Under the pieces are notes generated by a model. It searched no databases and had not been told where the DNA came from. It was given only the letters and a program-made list of their open reading frames with translations. A stretch of 58,791 bases of DNA from Alphaproteobacteria bacterium (GTDB lineage: Bacteria > Pseudomonadota > Alphaproteobacteria > JAPYRI01), in assembly GCA_029941135.1 (NCBI GenBank), contig JAPYRI010000007.1:1-58791 (forward strand), read 5' to 3'. Positions 18,975 through 29,342 of the stretch are shown here, in pieces. The position numbers and the translations under genes were made by a program. Position 1 is the stretch's first letter. Every line of letters begins with the position of its first letter.

Positions 18975-19853
18975 TTATTCCCGTTGGCCGAATTTGCGCT
19001 CAAACTCCCACACATCCTCAAACCCCATCAGGGTATGCAATTCGGTGATGTTTGTTTGCGGCAGATCAAGTCCGATGACGCTGCCATGGTCTTTGAGGTA
19101 GGTGAAGGCCTCGCTCACTGCTGCCGAGGCGGCGCAAAATCCAACCCCCGGATAGATGGCAATATTATATCCGAACTGCTTGAGTTGCTCGGCCGAGACG
19201 TCTGGAGTACGGCCCCCGCCCGGCACCATGTTGGCGAGCAGCGGCGCGTCCAGGGAAGTGCCGATCTTTTCCATTTCTTCGATGGTTTCAGGCGATTCCA
19301 CAAACAAGATATCGGCGCCGGCATTGGCGTAGGCTTCGGCCCGGCGCAGGGCTTCATCCAACCCGTGTTCGGTGCGGGCATCAGTGCGGGCGATGATCAA
19401 GGTCTCGTCGCTCAATCGGCTGTCGATGGCAACTTTGATCTTCATCACCATGTCTTCCATGGGAATGACCCGTCGCCCTAATGTATGCCCGCACTTTTTG
19501 GGCACTTCCTGATCTTCCAGTTGGATGGCGGCGGCGCCGGCGGCCTCATAGCCGCGCACGGTAGTGCGCACATTCAAGAGCCCCCCGTAGCCGGTGTCCG
19601 CGTCGGCGATCACCGGGGTTTTGGTGTCCCCGGCAACGCATTTCACCCCTTCGACCATGTCATTGTAGGTGGCGATGCCCGCGTCAGGCACGCCGAGGCG
19701 CGAGGCCACTGTGCCATAACCAGTCATATAAAGGGCGTGGAAACCCATTTGGTCGGCGATCTTTGCCGACAGCCCATCGTATACGCCGGGCGCCACAATG
19801 AAGGTGCCGCTTTGGATCAGTTGCTTCAGCGACGGGTTATTGTCGGTCGTCAT
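18975..19853 (-). CDS. Isocitrate lyase/PEP mutase superfamily lyase (2,3-dimethylmalate lyase/methylisocitrate lyase-like)
   Basis: APGVYDGLSAKIADQMGF, DADTGYGG, QLEDQEVPKKCGHTLGRRVI. Confidence 0.9.
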   Translation of the reverse strand: MTTDNNPSLKQLIQSGTFIVAPGVYDGLSAKIADQMGFHALYMTGYGTVASRLGVPDAGIATYNDMVEGVKCVAGDTKTPVIADADTGYGGLLNVRTTVRGYEAAGAAAIQLEDQEVPKKCGHTLGRRVIPMEDMVMKIKVAIDSRLSDETLIIARTDARTEHGLDEALRRAEAYANAGADILFVESPETIEEMEKIGTSLDAPLLANMVPGGGRTPDVSAEQLKQFGYNIAIYPGVGFCAASAAVSEAFTYLKDHGSVIGLDLPQTNITELHTLMGFEDVWEFERKFGQRE

Positions 19854-19875
19854 AGGTCTTGCCTCTCAATCGGAA

Positions 19876-21759
19876 TTATTCGGCGGCGCGGGCCGTACCA
19901 CGGACATCAAACCGGGGGGATTCCGGCGGCTCGAATCCGGTCTCGACCAGGCACCGAGCCTTTAGCTCAGCGATTGTCCCGCCCTTGTCGAATATTTGTA
20001 TGTCACTGCGCTCGGCTGTCAATTTTATCCGCAAAGCCTCAGTCTCTGCGGTATCTGCATACAATTCTTCAGTTAAAACAACACCATAACGCTCAGCGCC
20101 TGCGGCGGTAACCAATCCACGTCGCACATCCAGGGCGACCAGGTCGGCGTCACGGGTAAACGGATCGCCCCAGCCGCCACCGCCCCAGGTGATGAAATAG
20201 AGGATATCGCCTACGTCCACCTTGATGCGGTCGCATTTGGACCTGAGGTGCTCGACCGTCCCATCCCGGCGCTCCAATACTTTACTGCTGCGCCCGCCGG
20301 GCAGACCACCGTTAACCCCCCAAGGGTAGGTGAGCCAGCGGTCATCGTGAATGGAGATTTCGCCCGGCTCCAGAAACCGGTAACCGATTTTGAGCGCATT
20401 ACCGCCGCGATAAAAGCCAGGTCCACCGGTGTCGGCTACGGTTTCGTAAACGTCGATCTGCAGGGGGAAATAGCTCTCTAAAAATTCGTTGGGCACATTG
20501 GTAAACGTCGGCCACAGGGAGTGACCGTCGGGTCCGTCGCCGATCGGTTTTGCTGGGATGCCGCCAAAGCTGATTTGGTAGAGCTGGAACCATTCGCCGC
20601 GTTTGTCATAGCCCGAGTAGAAAAAATGCGGGCTGTCCGACATACCGGCCGCGCAGAGAAACTCGGGCTTGCTTTGTCCGAGTAATCCATTCAACAGATC
20701 CATGACCCGCCCCAGCGCATGCGTGCGGCAGGACAGTGCCGCCGGGTGCCGGGGCTTTAAGAAACTACCCTCACGGATGCGCACGTCGACCAAATCGTAA
20801 AAACCGTCATTGAACAGAATTTGCGGATCGAACACCATGATCATGAACACGCCGACGAACATTTTGAACATCTCTTCGTTCAAATAAAAGTTCACCGAGC
20901 TTTGGGATTGGGGGTCGGTTTCGCCGAAATCAAAAATGACCCTGTCGCCTTCGCGCCACATGTGGCATGCAAGTTTATAGGGACCCATGCCAATGCCGTC
21001 GTCGCAGATAAAATCCTCGAAGTAGACTTTCTTCTCCGGGATGTTCTGAATGATCAATTGGCGCATGGCGCGTTTGTTGCGCTCGAGGAGTTCCTCCAGC
21101 GCCGAGTGATAGACGTCTTCGCCAAAGCGTTCAGCCATTTCAAGGATACGCTTTTGGCCGATGCGATTGGCCGCGACAATCCCAGTTAGATCGCTGCGGT
21201 TCCAATGGGGCAGGCGGCAATTGCGCAAAATCAGTTCCATAATGTCGGATTGGAACTCGCCCTTGCGGTAGAGTTTCACCGGCGGAATGATCAGACCTTC
21301 TTCGTAGATTTGGCCCGCGTCCGTGGGCAGACTGCCCGGGGTTTTACCGCCAACATCGCTCATGTGACCGAACATGGCCGACCAACTGATGATCCGGCCG
21401 CCTTTATATAACGGCATCAGCACCAGCCAGTCATTCAAGTGACTGACGGCGCCATTGCAGGCATAGGGGTCGGACATGAGGAACACGTCGCCATCCTCGA
21501 TGGTGCCCTCGTAGGCGCTGAGAAATCCGTGAATGAACGAGCCCAGTTGCCCAACCACCATCTTGCCGTCCCGGTTGGCGATGATCGGGAACTCATCGTG
21601 CTGCTCGCGGATGCCCGGAGACATGGCGGTGCGAAACAATACAGCGTCCATCTCGAATCGCGCGTTCCGCAAGCCGTTCTCAATCAGATCCAATGTGATC
21701 GGATCGACGTCAACGATATCGAAGGGGGTCGTGTTGGCTTCAATGATATTGGCTGGCAT
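19876..21759 (-). CDS. hyuB: Hydantoinase B/oxoprolinase family subunit
   Basis: DPITLDLIENGLRNARFEMDAVLFRTAMSPGIREQHDEFP, DPYACNGAVSHLNDW, GGLPGGRSS, TWGGGGWGDPFTRD. Confidence 0.93.
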   Translation of the reverse strand: MPANIIEANTTPFDIVDVDPITLDLIENGLRNARFEMDAVLFRTAMSPGIREQHDEFPIIANRDGKMVVGQLGSFIHGFLSAYEGTIEDGDVFLMSDPYACNGAVSHLNDWLVLMPLYKGGRIISWSAMFGHMSDVGGKTPGSLPTDAGQIYEEGLIIPPVKLYRKGEFQSDIMELILRNCRLPHWNRSDLTGIVAANRIGQKRILEMAERFGEDVYHSALEELLERNKRAMRQLIIQNIPEKKVYFEDFICDDGIGMGPYKLACHMWREGDRVIFDFGETDPQSQSSVNFYLNEEMFKMFVGVFMIMVFDPQILFNDGFYDLVDVRIREGSFLKPRHPAALSCRTHALGRVMDLLNGLLGQSKPEFLCAAGMSDSPHFFYSGYDKRGEWFQLYQISFGGIPAKPIGDGPDGHSLWPTFTNVPNEFLESYFPLQIDVYETVADTGGPGFYRGGNALKIGYRFLEPGEISIHDDRWLTYPWGVNGGLPGGRSSKVLERRDGTVEHLRSKCDRIKVDVGDILYFITWGGGGWGDPFTRDADLVALDVRRGLVTAAGAERYGVVLTEELYADTAETEALRIKLTAERSDIQIFDKGGTIAELKARCLVETGFEPPESPRFDVRGTARAAE

Positions 21760-21770
21760 GAACCCTCTCC

Positions 21771-23831
21771 CTAATTCATCTGTACTGGGCTAATGAGAAT
21801 ATTGCCCAACCGGTCCACTTCGCCGGCATGTTCAGGCAAAATAAGGGTCGTTGAGTCCATCTCGGTTACGATGGCGGGGCCGGCCACCATGTTACCGTCC
21901 AGCAGTTTTCCCCGGTCGTAAATGATCGCCATGTAGTCGGCTCCGTCGGCATGGATCTCTTGTTCGCCAATGCGCGCGGCTGCCGGGTCTTCATCGCCCG
22001 CGCCGATGGTCTCCGCATCAACAATGGGCGCTTTGCCCTGGACGATGGCGCGCAAGTTGACCAACTCCTTGGCAACCTCCAAGTTAAAGGTGAACAGTTT
22101 CTCGTGCACTTGGTCAAACTTTTCGGCAACCCCCTCCAGACCGTGGGCGCGAAATTCATCCAAATCGACATTTACTGTCAAGGTAAGCCCTTGCCCATTG
22201 TAGCGCACGTCGATCTCAAATTTGGTGGTCTGATCCTTCCGCGGCACGTCTTCCGCATCCAGGGTTTGCGCGGCCGTGTCGGCCAGTTCTTCCAAGATCG
22301 CCATCACTCCCGCTGAACGGGTGTCGTCGAAGCGCCTGATGTAAGTGCGTGACGCCTCATCACGCAGGCGTGTGGTGGCATCTCCATAAGCGCACAGGAC
22401 ACCGGGCCCAGGCGGGATAATCACCGGCCAGGCGTTGGTCAATCGCCCAAGCGCGTTTGCGTGCATGGGTCCCGCACCGCCAAAGGCTATCAGCGAAAAG
22501 TCGCGCGGGTCATGGCCTTGTTCGACCGACACCAGCCGCAACGCCCCGAACATATTTTCGTTCACAATGTCGATAATGCCGGACGCCGCCTTTTTGAGCG
22601 GCAGTCCCATGGCATCGGCAATCTTCTGAACGGCGGCTTCGGCTTTGGCCCGATCCATCTGCATTTCGCCGCCGAGACGAGTGGTTTGCGGAAAATAACC
22701 GAGCACTAAATTGGCGTCGGTGACAGTCGGCTCTTCGCCGCCGGTTCCATAGGCAGCCGGGCCGGGATTAGCGCCCGCACTTTGAGGGCCGACCCGCAAT
22801 GCGCCGGTGAGTTCCGGGACGTGGGCGATGGAACCGCCGCCCGCGCCTACGGTGCGCACATCAACCGATGACGCGCGCACGGTGACGTCGCCCACGGTGG
22901 TTTCCCGCCGGGTTTGGGCCGCCCCATTTTGTGCCAGCGCCACGTCGGTCGAGGTGCCACCCATGTCAAAGGTGAGCAAGTTGTCATAGCCGGCCTGCTG
23001 GGCAATCCACAGGGCTCCCGAAACGCCGCCCGCCGGGCCGCTCATCAGCATATTTACCGGGTAGGCCTCGGCCGCATCCACCGACGCCAGTCCGCCGTCC
23101 GAGCGCAACACATGCAGGCTCACGTCCGCCATACGGTTGCTCAGTTCGCTGTGCAAGTTGCGCAAGTAGTTCGACACCACCGGGCGTACATAGGAATTGG
23201 CGACAGTGGTAATTGTGCGTTCGTACTCCTGCATCTCCGGGATCACTTCGGACGAAATTGACACCGGAATGTGGGGAATTTCCTCAGTGGCGATATCGCG
23301 TACCCGGCGCTCGTGCGCGCCATTCGCATAGGCATTTATGAGCGAAATCGTCAGCGCTTCTATCCCTTGGTCGGCCAGTCGCCGCAAGTCCTCGCGTAGA
23401 CTGGTCTCCGACAATGGCTCAACCGTATCGCCCCGGGCGCTCATGCGTTCATTCACTTCGATGGTATCCGTGAGCGCCGCCATCGGATCGCTCTTGTTGT
23501 AGATGACCCAACCACCCAAGCCGCCCGGCACCAATGAGCGTGCGATTTGGAGGACTTGTTTGTAACCGCGGGTGACCGCAAGACCGACGCGCGCGCCATT
23601 ACCGGTGAGCATGGCGTTGGTGGCAACCGTGGTGCCATGCATCACGTGGCTGATTGATTGCGGGCTTACACCGGCGGTTTGGCACACTTTGTCGATACCG
23701 GCCAAAACTCCGAGTGAAGAATCTTCTGGTGTCGACGGCACTTTCGCCGTATAAGTCGCGCCCTTAGCTTCGTCGATCAGTAGTAAGTCGGTGAAGGTCC
23801 CCCCCACATCGACTCCAAGACGGTAAGACAT
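21771..23831 (-). CDS. hyuA: Hydantoinase A/oxoprolinase family subunit
   Basis: RLGVDVGGTFTDLLLID, HGTTVATNAML, TFDMGGTSTDVAL, IAFGGAGPMHANAL. Confidence 0.94.
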   Translation of the reverse strand: MSYRLGVDVGGTFTDLLLIDEAKGATYTAKVPSTPEDSSLGVLAGIDKVCQTAGVSPQSISHVMHGTTVATNAMLTGNGARVGLAVTRGYKQVLQIARSLVPGGLGGWVIYNKSDPMAALTDTIEVNERMSARGDTVEPLSETSLREDLRRLADQGIEALTISLINAYANGAHERRVRDIATEEIPHIPVSISSEVIPEMQEYERTITTVANSYVRPVVSNYLRNLHSELSNRMADVSLHVLRSDGGLASVDAAEAYPVNMLMSGPAGGVSGALWIAQQAGYDNLLTFDMGGTSTDVALAQNGAAQTRRETTVGDVTVRASSVDVRTVGAGGGSIAHVPELTGALRVGPQSAGANPGPAAYGTGGEEPTVTDANLVLGYFPQTTRLGGEMQMDRAKAEAAVQKIADAMGLPLKKAASGIIDIVNENMFGALRLVSVEQGHDPRDFSLIAFGGAGPMHANALGRLTNAWPVIIPPGPGVLCAYGDATTRLRDEASRTYIRRFDDTRSAGVMAILEELADTAAQTLDAEDVPRKDQTTKFEIDVRYNGQGLTLTVNVDLDEFRAHGLEGVAEKFDQVHEKLFTFNLEVAKELVNLRAIVQGKAPIVDAETIGAGDEDPAAARIGEQEIHADGADYMAIIYDRGKLLDGNMVAGPAIVTEMDSTTLILPEHAGEVDRLGNILISPVQMN

Positions 23832-23936
23832 GCTCTCCCCTTGCCTTATCTATTCCAGGCCCGGAGGGTAGCTGTCTTAAGCCGCCGAAGCGAACTCAAT
23901 TTTTAGCGAGCACCGTATATTGCTTCAGTTCGACGC

Positions 23937-24521
23937 CTATTTAGGCGTCGACACCATGCCTTCCGGCATCAAGCTCATCAGCCAGTCATTGAATTTCTGC
24001 ATGGCTGTGCGGTTATCAACTTCGACGATGACTTCTTCGACCGGCAATGGGTGGGCTTCCCACCATTCGGCGAGTTTTTGATTACCCAACGTCCGCTCGT
24101 TCGGCGTTAAAGTCGCAATCAATTCTCCCAAATCGGTATTTGAGCGGGTTGCGCCGTTTTCAACGGCGGCACTCCAGAGGACAAAGGCCATCGCCTTATC
24201 TTGCTCAACCCCGTCGCCTGTCGCATACAATCGGCCCAATTGATATTGCGCTTTGCCGAAGTTTTGCTTGGACGCCTCCATAAACCAATGGGCGGCTTGC
24301 GACGCGCTTTTTTCGGTCCCCTCACCTAATAGGCTCATCATCGCGATGCGCGTCTGAATGTCCGGATCACCGGCCTCTGCTTGGGGCAACCAGTGCTTCA
24401 ATGCCTCCGTGTAATCTCCGGCTTCGTAGGAGTCATATCCGGGCGTTCCCAGGCGGGCTTGTGCGTGGACCACTGTTGCCGTCATTACAAACAGTGCAAG
24501 CGTAAAAATCAAAATTCTCAT
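23937..24521 (-). CDS. Exported Sel1-repeat protein
   Basis: Signal peptide (MRILIFTLALFVMTATVVHAQA); A-x-x-G-x(4)-A repeats. Confidence 0.82.
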   Translation of the reverse strand: MRILIFTLALFVMTATVVHAQARLGTPGYDSYEAGDYTEALKHWLPQAEAGDPDIQTRIAMMSLLGEGTEKSASQAAHWFMEASKQNFGKAQYQLGRLYATGDGVEQDKAMAFVLWSAAVENGATRSNTDLGELIATLTPNERTLGNQKLAEWWEAHPLPVEEVIVEVDNRTAMQKFNDWLMSLMPEGMVSTPK

Positions 24522-24621
24522 GGCGTTTCCCTCGTCATCTTAAATCTGCAGCTGCTAAATTAGCGTGGTGGAACAAAGATCGCAAGCGGGTGAGCCGCTT
24601 CCGGTATTTCGCTGCCGGTGA

Positions 24622-25590
24622 TCACAGGGTGGCCATATAGTCGGCGATCATTTTGCGTTCGCGTGCGCCAGGCAAAACTCCTTTGCCGCCGCCAACATTG
24701 TCGCGCATATGTTCAGGATTGCCGGTGCCCGGGATGACACAGGTAACCACTGGGTGGCTTACGATATATTTGAGAAATATTTGTGCCCAACTTTCGCACT
24801 CGAAATCTTCCGCCCAGTCCGGAAGTGGCCGCTGCCGAATTTGCCTGAAAACGTGTCCGCCCTCAAACGGCCGGTTCACAATCACCGCCGTGCCATGGGC
24901 GGCGGCGGCTGGAAACAATCTCTGCTCCGCTTCCCGCACGGTCGCCGAGTAGGCGATTTGTATGAAGTCGAGCGCTTCAGTTTCAATCAGCGTTACCACG
25001 TCATCTAAGGCCTGTGTGGCATAGTGGGTCACCCCTAAATAGCGAATGACGCCGTCCACTTTCCAGCCGCGCAAGGTGTCCAGATGGGCGCGCCAATCGA
25101 GCAGGTTATGCACTTGCATCAAATCGATTTGCGCGCGGCACAAGCGCTCTTCCGAGCGCTTCATTTGACGTACACCATCTTCGCGCCCGCGGGTCCACAC
25201 TTTGGTTGCGACAAATGGTGGTGGTTTGGGTTGGCGATCAACCAAGAGCCCGCCCACCACCTGCTCGGCACGGCCATACATGGGCGAACTGTCGATCACC
25301 CGGCCCCCGTCGGCAAAAAGGACGTCGACAACTTGGCCGAGGCGTTGATGATCGGCGGGGTCGTTGCCCACATCGAACGCCTGCCAGGTACCGAGACCGA
25401 TGACCGGGATGAATTCATTTGAAGACGGAATACTGCGGGTGTGCATGAAAGAACTACCTTCAATTATTTCCGCCTCATCGGATCGTACGGCTGCCGGCAT
25501 TAAGACCGCTGACACGGCGGCTGTGGCCCCGCCCGCGGCCAGGCGCAAGAATGATTTTCGCGAAAGACCGGGTTTAGTTTGTTTCGTCAT
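24622..25590 (-). CDS. Aldo/keto reductase with Tat-type signal
   Basis: SRKSFLRLAAGGATAAVSAV leader; VIGLGTWQAFD, DSSPMYGRAEQVVG, LDFIQIAYS. Confidence 0.85.
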   Translation of the reverse strand: MTKQTKPGLSRKSFLRLAAGGATAAVSAVLMPAAVRSDEAEIIEGSSFMHTRSIPSSNEFIPVIGLGTWQAFDVGNDPADHQRLGQVVDVLFADGGRVIDSSPMYGRAEQVVGGLLVDRQPKPPPFVATKVWTRGREDGVRQMKRSEERLCRAQIDLMQVHNLLDWRAHLDTLRGWKVDGVIRYLGVTHYATQALDDVVTLIETEALDFIQIAYSATVREAEQRLFPAAAAHGTAVIVNRPFEGGHVFRQIRQRPLPDWAEDFECESWAQIFLKYIVSHPVVTCVIPGTGNPEHMRDNVGGGKGVLPGARERKMIADYMATL

Positions 25591-26215
25591 ACCGGGAGAC
25601 TAGTTTTGATAGGGTAGTGGCGGCGTCGCCGGTTTCGGATTTCAGGCCGCGGCTCACCCCCTCTCGATCCTCAGGGGCTTGATTCTGACTGGCCTTCCAC
25701 TTTCCTTCGATGCCAGCTATTGGCATTTCGAGACCGACGATCCCTTTCATTTTCCAGGTAATAAAATCATCGGGCGCATCTTCAATGCCCCAAGGCTCGG
25801 GGCGACCAAATTCCTGTTGTGTCACCAAAGTATCTAGATGGGCGCGCAGCCATGCGTCATTCTCAATGATATTTAAGCAGCCGTGGGCATGTACCGCTAT
25901 GTAGTTCCAGGTGGGAACGACCTTGCCGTGCACTTTCTTTGACGGATACCATGATGGTGTGATGTAGCTGTCGGGGCCTTGAAAAATTACCAAGACCTCA
26001 TTTGTAGATTTATCTTGTGACCACAGTGGGTTAGCGCGTGCCACGTGGCCGCGCAGCATACCTAAATCGCCCGAGTCGTCGTGCAAGACAAAAGGGATAT
26101 GATTGCCAGTCAATCCGTCTAGACCGTTGGTAACAAGAGTTGCCAGGGGGTGTGCTCTCATTAATTGATGGAGCACATCCAACCGGTCTTCGCGGAAATG
26201 TGTTGGCCGATACAT
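25574..26215 (-). CDS. FMN-binding negative transcriptional regulator (PaiB family)
   Basis: MYRPTHFREDRLDVLHQLMRAHPLATLVTNG, LRGHVARANPLW, SYITPSWYPSK, VPTWNYIAVHAHG. Confidence 0.92.
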   Translation of the reverse strand: MYRPTHFREDRLDVLHQLMRAHPLATLVTNGLDGLTGNHIPFVLHDDSGDLGMLRGHVARANPLWSQDKSTNEVLVIFQGPDSYITPSWYPSKKVHGKVVPTWNYIAVHAHGCLNIIENDAWLRAHLDTLVTQQEFGRPEPWGIEDAPDDFITWKMKGIVGLEMPIAGIEGKWKASQNQAPEDREGVSRGLKSETGDAATTLSKLVSRYDETN

Positions 26216-26310
26216 ACGAGTTTCCGCCTGCACAATAAGTGTGGGGCGAACCACACGGATTCATCCCCTTATCATAGCATATTTGGCCGCAATTCGCTGG
26301 TAAGCCTTGG

Positions 26311-27609
26311 TTAGGCGGCCTTTTTCGTCCGCCGCCTGGGACGTTGGTGGTTTTGAGAGCGCTGCGGGCGCTGCGCTTTCCGGTGGTTGAAGCCGCCTTG
26401 GCGTTTTTTGCTTTGGGCGGACTTCCTACCCTGAGACGGTTTTTTGCTGTTCCCGGGATCGGCGACCAATTCGGCTAAATGGTAAGGATGATCGTCCATC
26501 ACCGGCACCACCTGGCGGATGGTTTTCTCGATATCTCGCAGGTAACCGCGCTCATCCGGCTCACACATGGATATGGCAATACCGCCCGCGCCCGCCCGAG
26601 CCGTGCGGCCAATGCGGTGTACGTAGCTTTCGGGCTCGTTCGGCAGGTCAAAGTTAATCACGTGGGTGACGCCTTCGACGTCTATGCCGCGGGCCGCAAT
26701 GTCGGTCGCGACCAAGGCCCGAATGCGCCCGCTCTTAAAATCCTTCAGCGCCCGTTGCCGTGCGTTCTGGGATTTATTGCCGTGGATCGCGTCGGCTTTA
26801 ATGCCTTTTTGGTAGAGATGCCGGGTGACCCGGTCGGCTCCGTGTTTGGTGCGGGTAAAAATCAGCACGCGCTGGATAGCTTTATCTTCGAGCATTTCCG
26901 TAAGTAGTGAGCGCTTTTTATCCTTGGGCAGGAACAACACTTTTTGCTCAATCTTCTCGACCGTGGTTGCCTCAGGGTTCACTTCCACCCGAATTGGGTC
27001 GGTCAGCAGGCCGCTCGCCAAGCCTAGAACAGTTTTCGGCATGGTGGCCGAAAACATCACCGTTTGCCTTTGCTCGGGGATCAGCGCCGCCACTTTCTTG
27101 ACGTCGTGAATAAAGCCCATGTCGAGCATGCGGTCGGCCTCATCGAGGATGAACACCTCTACCTTGTCGAGTTTCACATGGCCCTGGTTCATGAGATCCA
27201 GCAGCCGTCCGGGAGTCGCAACCAAAATATGCGCGCCCCGCTGCATGGCCTTAATCTGTGGCCGGATGGACATGCCACCGTACACAACCACTGTATAAAG
27301 GCGTAAGTGGCGGCCATAGGTTTTGAGGCTGTCGCCAATTTGGCCGGCCAATTCGCGGGTGGGTGCCAAAATCAATGCTTGGGGCCGTTTGTGTTGCGGT
27401 TTGCCCGGTTTGTCGGCCAGGCGATGCAGAAGTGGTAACGCGAAAGCTGCGGTTTTGCCGGTGCCGGTTTGGGCGACGCCCAGCAGGTCACGGCCTTCCA
27501 ATAGGGGAGGAATGGCCTTGGCTTGAATAGGAGTGGGGGTGTCGTAACCTTCATTGTGTATCGCGCGAAGGAGGGGTTGGACCAGTTTAAGGTCCGTAAA
27601 ATCAGTCAT
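26311..27609 (-). CDS. rhlE: DEAD-box ATP-dependent RNA helicase (RhlE-like)
   Basis: [52 protein letters not shown]; basic C-terminal tail. Confidence 0.93.
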   Translation of the reverse strand: MTDFTDLKLVQPLLRAIHNEGYDTPTPIQAKAIPPLLEGRDLLGVAQTGTGKTAAFALPLLHRLADKPGKPQHKRPQALILAPTRELAGQIGDSLKTYGRHLRLYTVVVYGGMSIRPQIKAMQRGAHILVATPGRLLDLMNQGHVKLDKVEVFILDEADRMLDMGFIHDVKKVAALIPEQRQTVMFSATMPKTVLGLASGLLTDPIRVEVNPEATTVEKIEQKVLFLPKDKKRSLLTEMLEDKAIQRVLIFTRTKHGADRVTRHLYQKGIKADAIHGNKSQNARQRALKDFKSGRIRALVATDIAARGIDVEGVTHVINFDLPNEPESYVHRIGRTARAGAGGIAISMCEPDERGYLRDIEKTIRQVVPVMDDHPYHLAELVADPGNSKKPSQGRKSAQSKKRQGGFNHRKAQRPQRSQNHQRPRRRTKKAA

Positions 27610-27939
27610 GTATTCTATTTCTTTCTCAATCAAAAAAAGTCGTATCCCGGCGCACCATCAAGGGTACGCCAAGGGCGCATGCACTATGCAAGCATTTCCA
27701 ACGCGGCCTGCATTTGGCAGGAACCGGTCTAACGAAACGCCCTAAATGTCGGAAAGAAAGGTGGCCTGCCGTGTCTACATACGGTGGGCATACGATCTAA
27801 ATTCAATGATCGGGGAGTGTCGCTGCGGCACCTTAGAACGGTTTCAAGCCAAAAAGTCAAGCCGACTCACGCATTCGCGATTTTCGCGCGGATTAAACTT
27901 CGGCTACACTCTTCGACCTTCGACTGGGGAAAAGAGCAA

Positions 27940-28168
27940 ATGACCGAGAATTTAAAATTTGAGGCGCCGGGTCCGGGCTCGTGGAAAACCGAGCCCGTTC
28001 ACTGCGGCTGACCCTTTGCCACCTTCTGCCAAGATGATTTTTCCGTGGCCATCGGGAATGGGATGGCGCGTGGCTTTGAGCGCTGTGGCGGCACCGTCGA
28101 AATTATCGAATTTAAGCCGGTGAACCATGTCGTGTACATGAGCGTGAAGCCTGTGGGCGCGCCGCCTA
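27940..28168 (+). pseudogene. 5' fragment of a PEP-synthase/PEP-utilising-enzyme-like gene with in-frame TGA (28009-28011)
   Basis: MTENLKFEAPGPGSWKTEPVH...*PFATFCQ...VNHVVYMSVKPVGAPP resembles the N-terminus FEAPGPGSWELDATHFPRPVTRF...; homology ends abruptly. Confidence 0.6.
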
Positions 28169-29302
28169 ATTGCCAGCAGGTAATTCGCTTCGTGAGTGAT
28201 CATCCTCCCTATTCCTGGGTCGCCGGGGCTCAAGCGTTTGCCGATCTCGATTTGCTCCAATGCGGCCTCGAAATCTCTGCTTAGTGCCAAGGTCTGAGAG
28301 TGAAGGAGTCGTATTTGTGTGTCGCTTGGATTTAGCCGCACGGCTTCTGCAGTTTTCTTCAACCCGAGCTCAACATTTTGACGGTAGGCGTGGGCTACGC
28401 CCAGAATTCCGTGGGCGAACGGAAACGAGCGATCTATCGACAATGCCTTGGTGGCGTGTTCAGCAGCTTTGTCGAGGGCCTCGGCGGGGCCGAGGCCTAG
28501 TGCCTTACCATCAAGTCGGGCGAAATTAGAAAAAGCAAGACCGGCAAGAATGGCATGCGCCTGGGTAAACTGAGGGTCCAATTCAACAGCTTTTTCGGCC
28601 AGTGCATACCCTTCTTTGAGGCTGTCAGCGAATGTTTCGTTGCCGAGCGACAGAGCGCGTAGAACGCAGTCCCAGGCGGTCATATTCTCGGTCGGCTTAC
28701 TATGAATCCGGCGGGTGTCGGCGTTGTCGATCTCGGGCGCGAGGGCGCCGACGATAGTCGATGTAATCTCGTCCTGAAGCTCAAACATATCGGACAAATC
28801 CCGATCGTATCGGTCAGCCCACACGTGACGGCCCTCCGCATCAATCAACTGTCCGGTAATGCGGATTTTGTCACCGGACTTTCGAACGCTGCCTTCCAGG
28901 ATGTAGCCCGCGCCGAGCTCCTTTGCAAATTCTCGCAGATCCAACGACTTGCCCTTGTAGGCAAAGGTTGAGTTGCGGGCGATTACCGGGAAGATTCGGA
29001 ACGATTGCAGGCTGGTGAGAATATCTTCGGTGATGCCGTCAGCGAAATAGTCCTGGTCCGGTCTTCGCTCATATTGTCAACGGCAGCACCGCGATCGCCG
29101 GGCGACCGCCAAAACCGGGCACCGGCTGGGACACGTCGACCGTCGGCACTTGGCCGTGCGAAAGAACATCTTTGGTAACGCGGGCGGTCCCTTTGAGCGC
29201 CCCACGCATGGCGGCGCCGACAATGCTCAGCACCACGACGCCTGCGGCAATCGCGCTCATGACAGTTTCGTTCGCTTGCAGCCAAGCGAGAATTTCAGAC
29301 AA
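28168..29302 (-). pseudogene. TPR/TolB-like membrane protein (adenylate-cyclase-associated type) with two frameshifts and a 3' truncation
   Basis: PAIAVLPLT / NMSEDRT / DYFADGITEDILTSLQSFRIFPVIARNSTFAYKGKSLDLREFAKELGAGYILEGSVRKSG lie in three frames; C-terminus ends in unrelated sequence near 28168. Confidence 0.75.
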
Positions 29303-29342
29303 CGGATGTATCCCCCGGCACAGGTCAGATTACCTGATGGCT

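Noticed and set aside
27707-27721. Small hairpin CCTGC-ATTTG-GCAGG upstream of the helicase gene
   Set aside because: Only 5 bp with no U-tract; expected by chance at this length.
27746-27943. 65-aa ORF between the helicase and the PEP-synthase-like fragment
   Set aside because: No recognisable family, no clear RBS.
28009-28011. In-frame TGA in the PEP-synthase-like fragment as a second selenocysteine codon
   Set aside because: By family pattern the position corresponds to Arg, not Cys, and the gene is truncated about 160 nt later.
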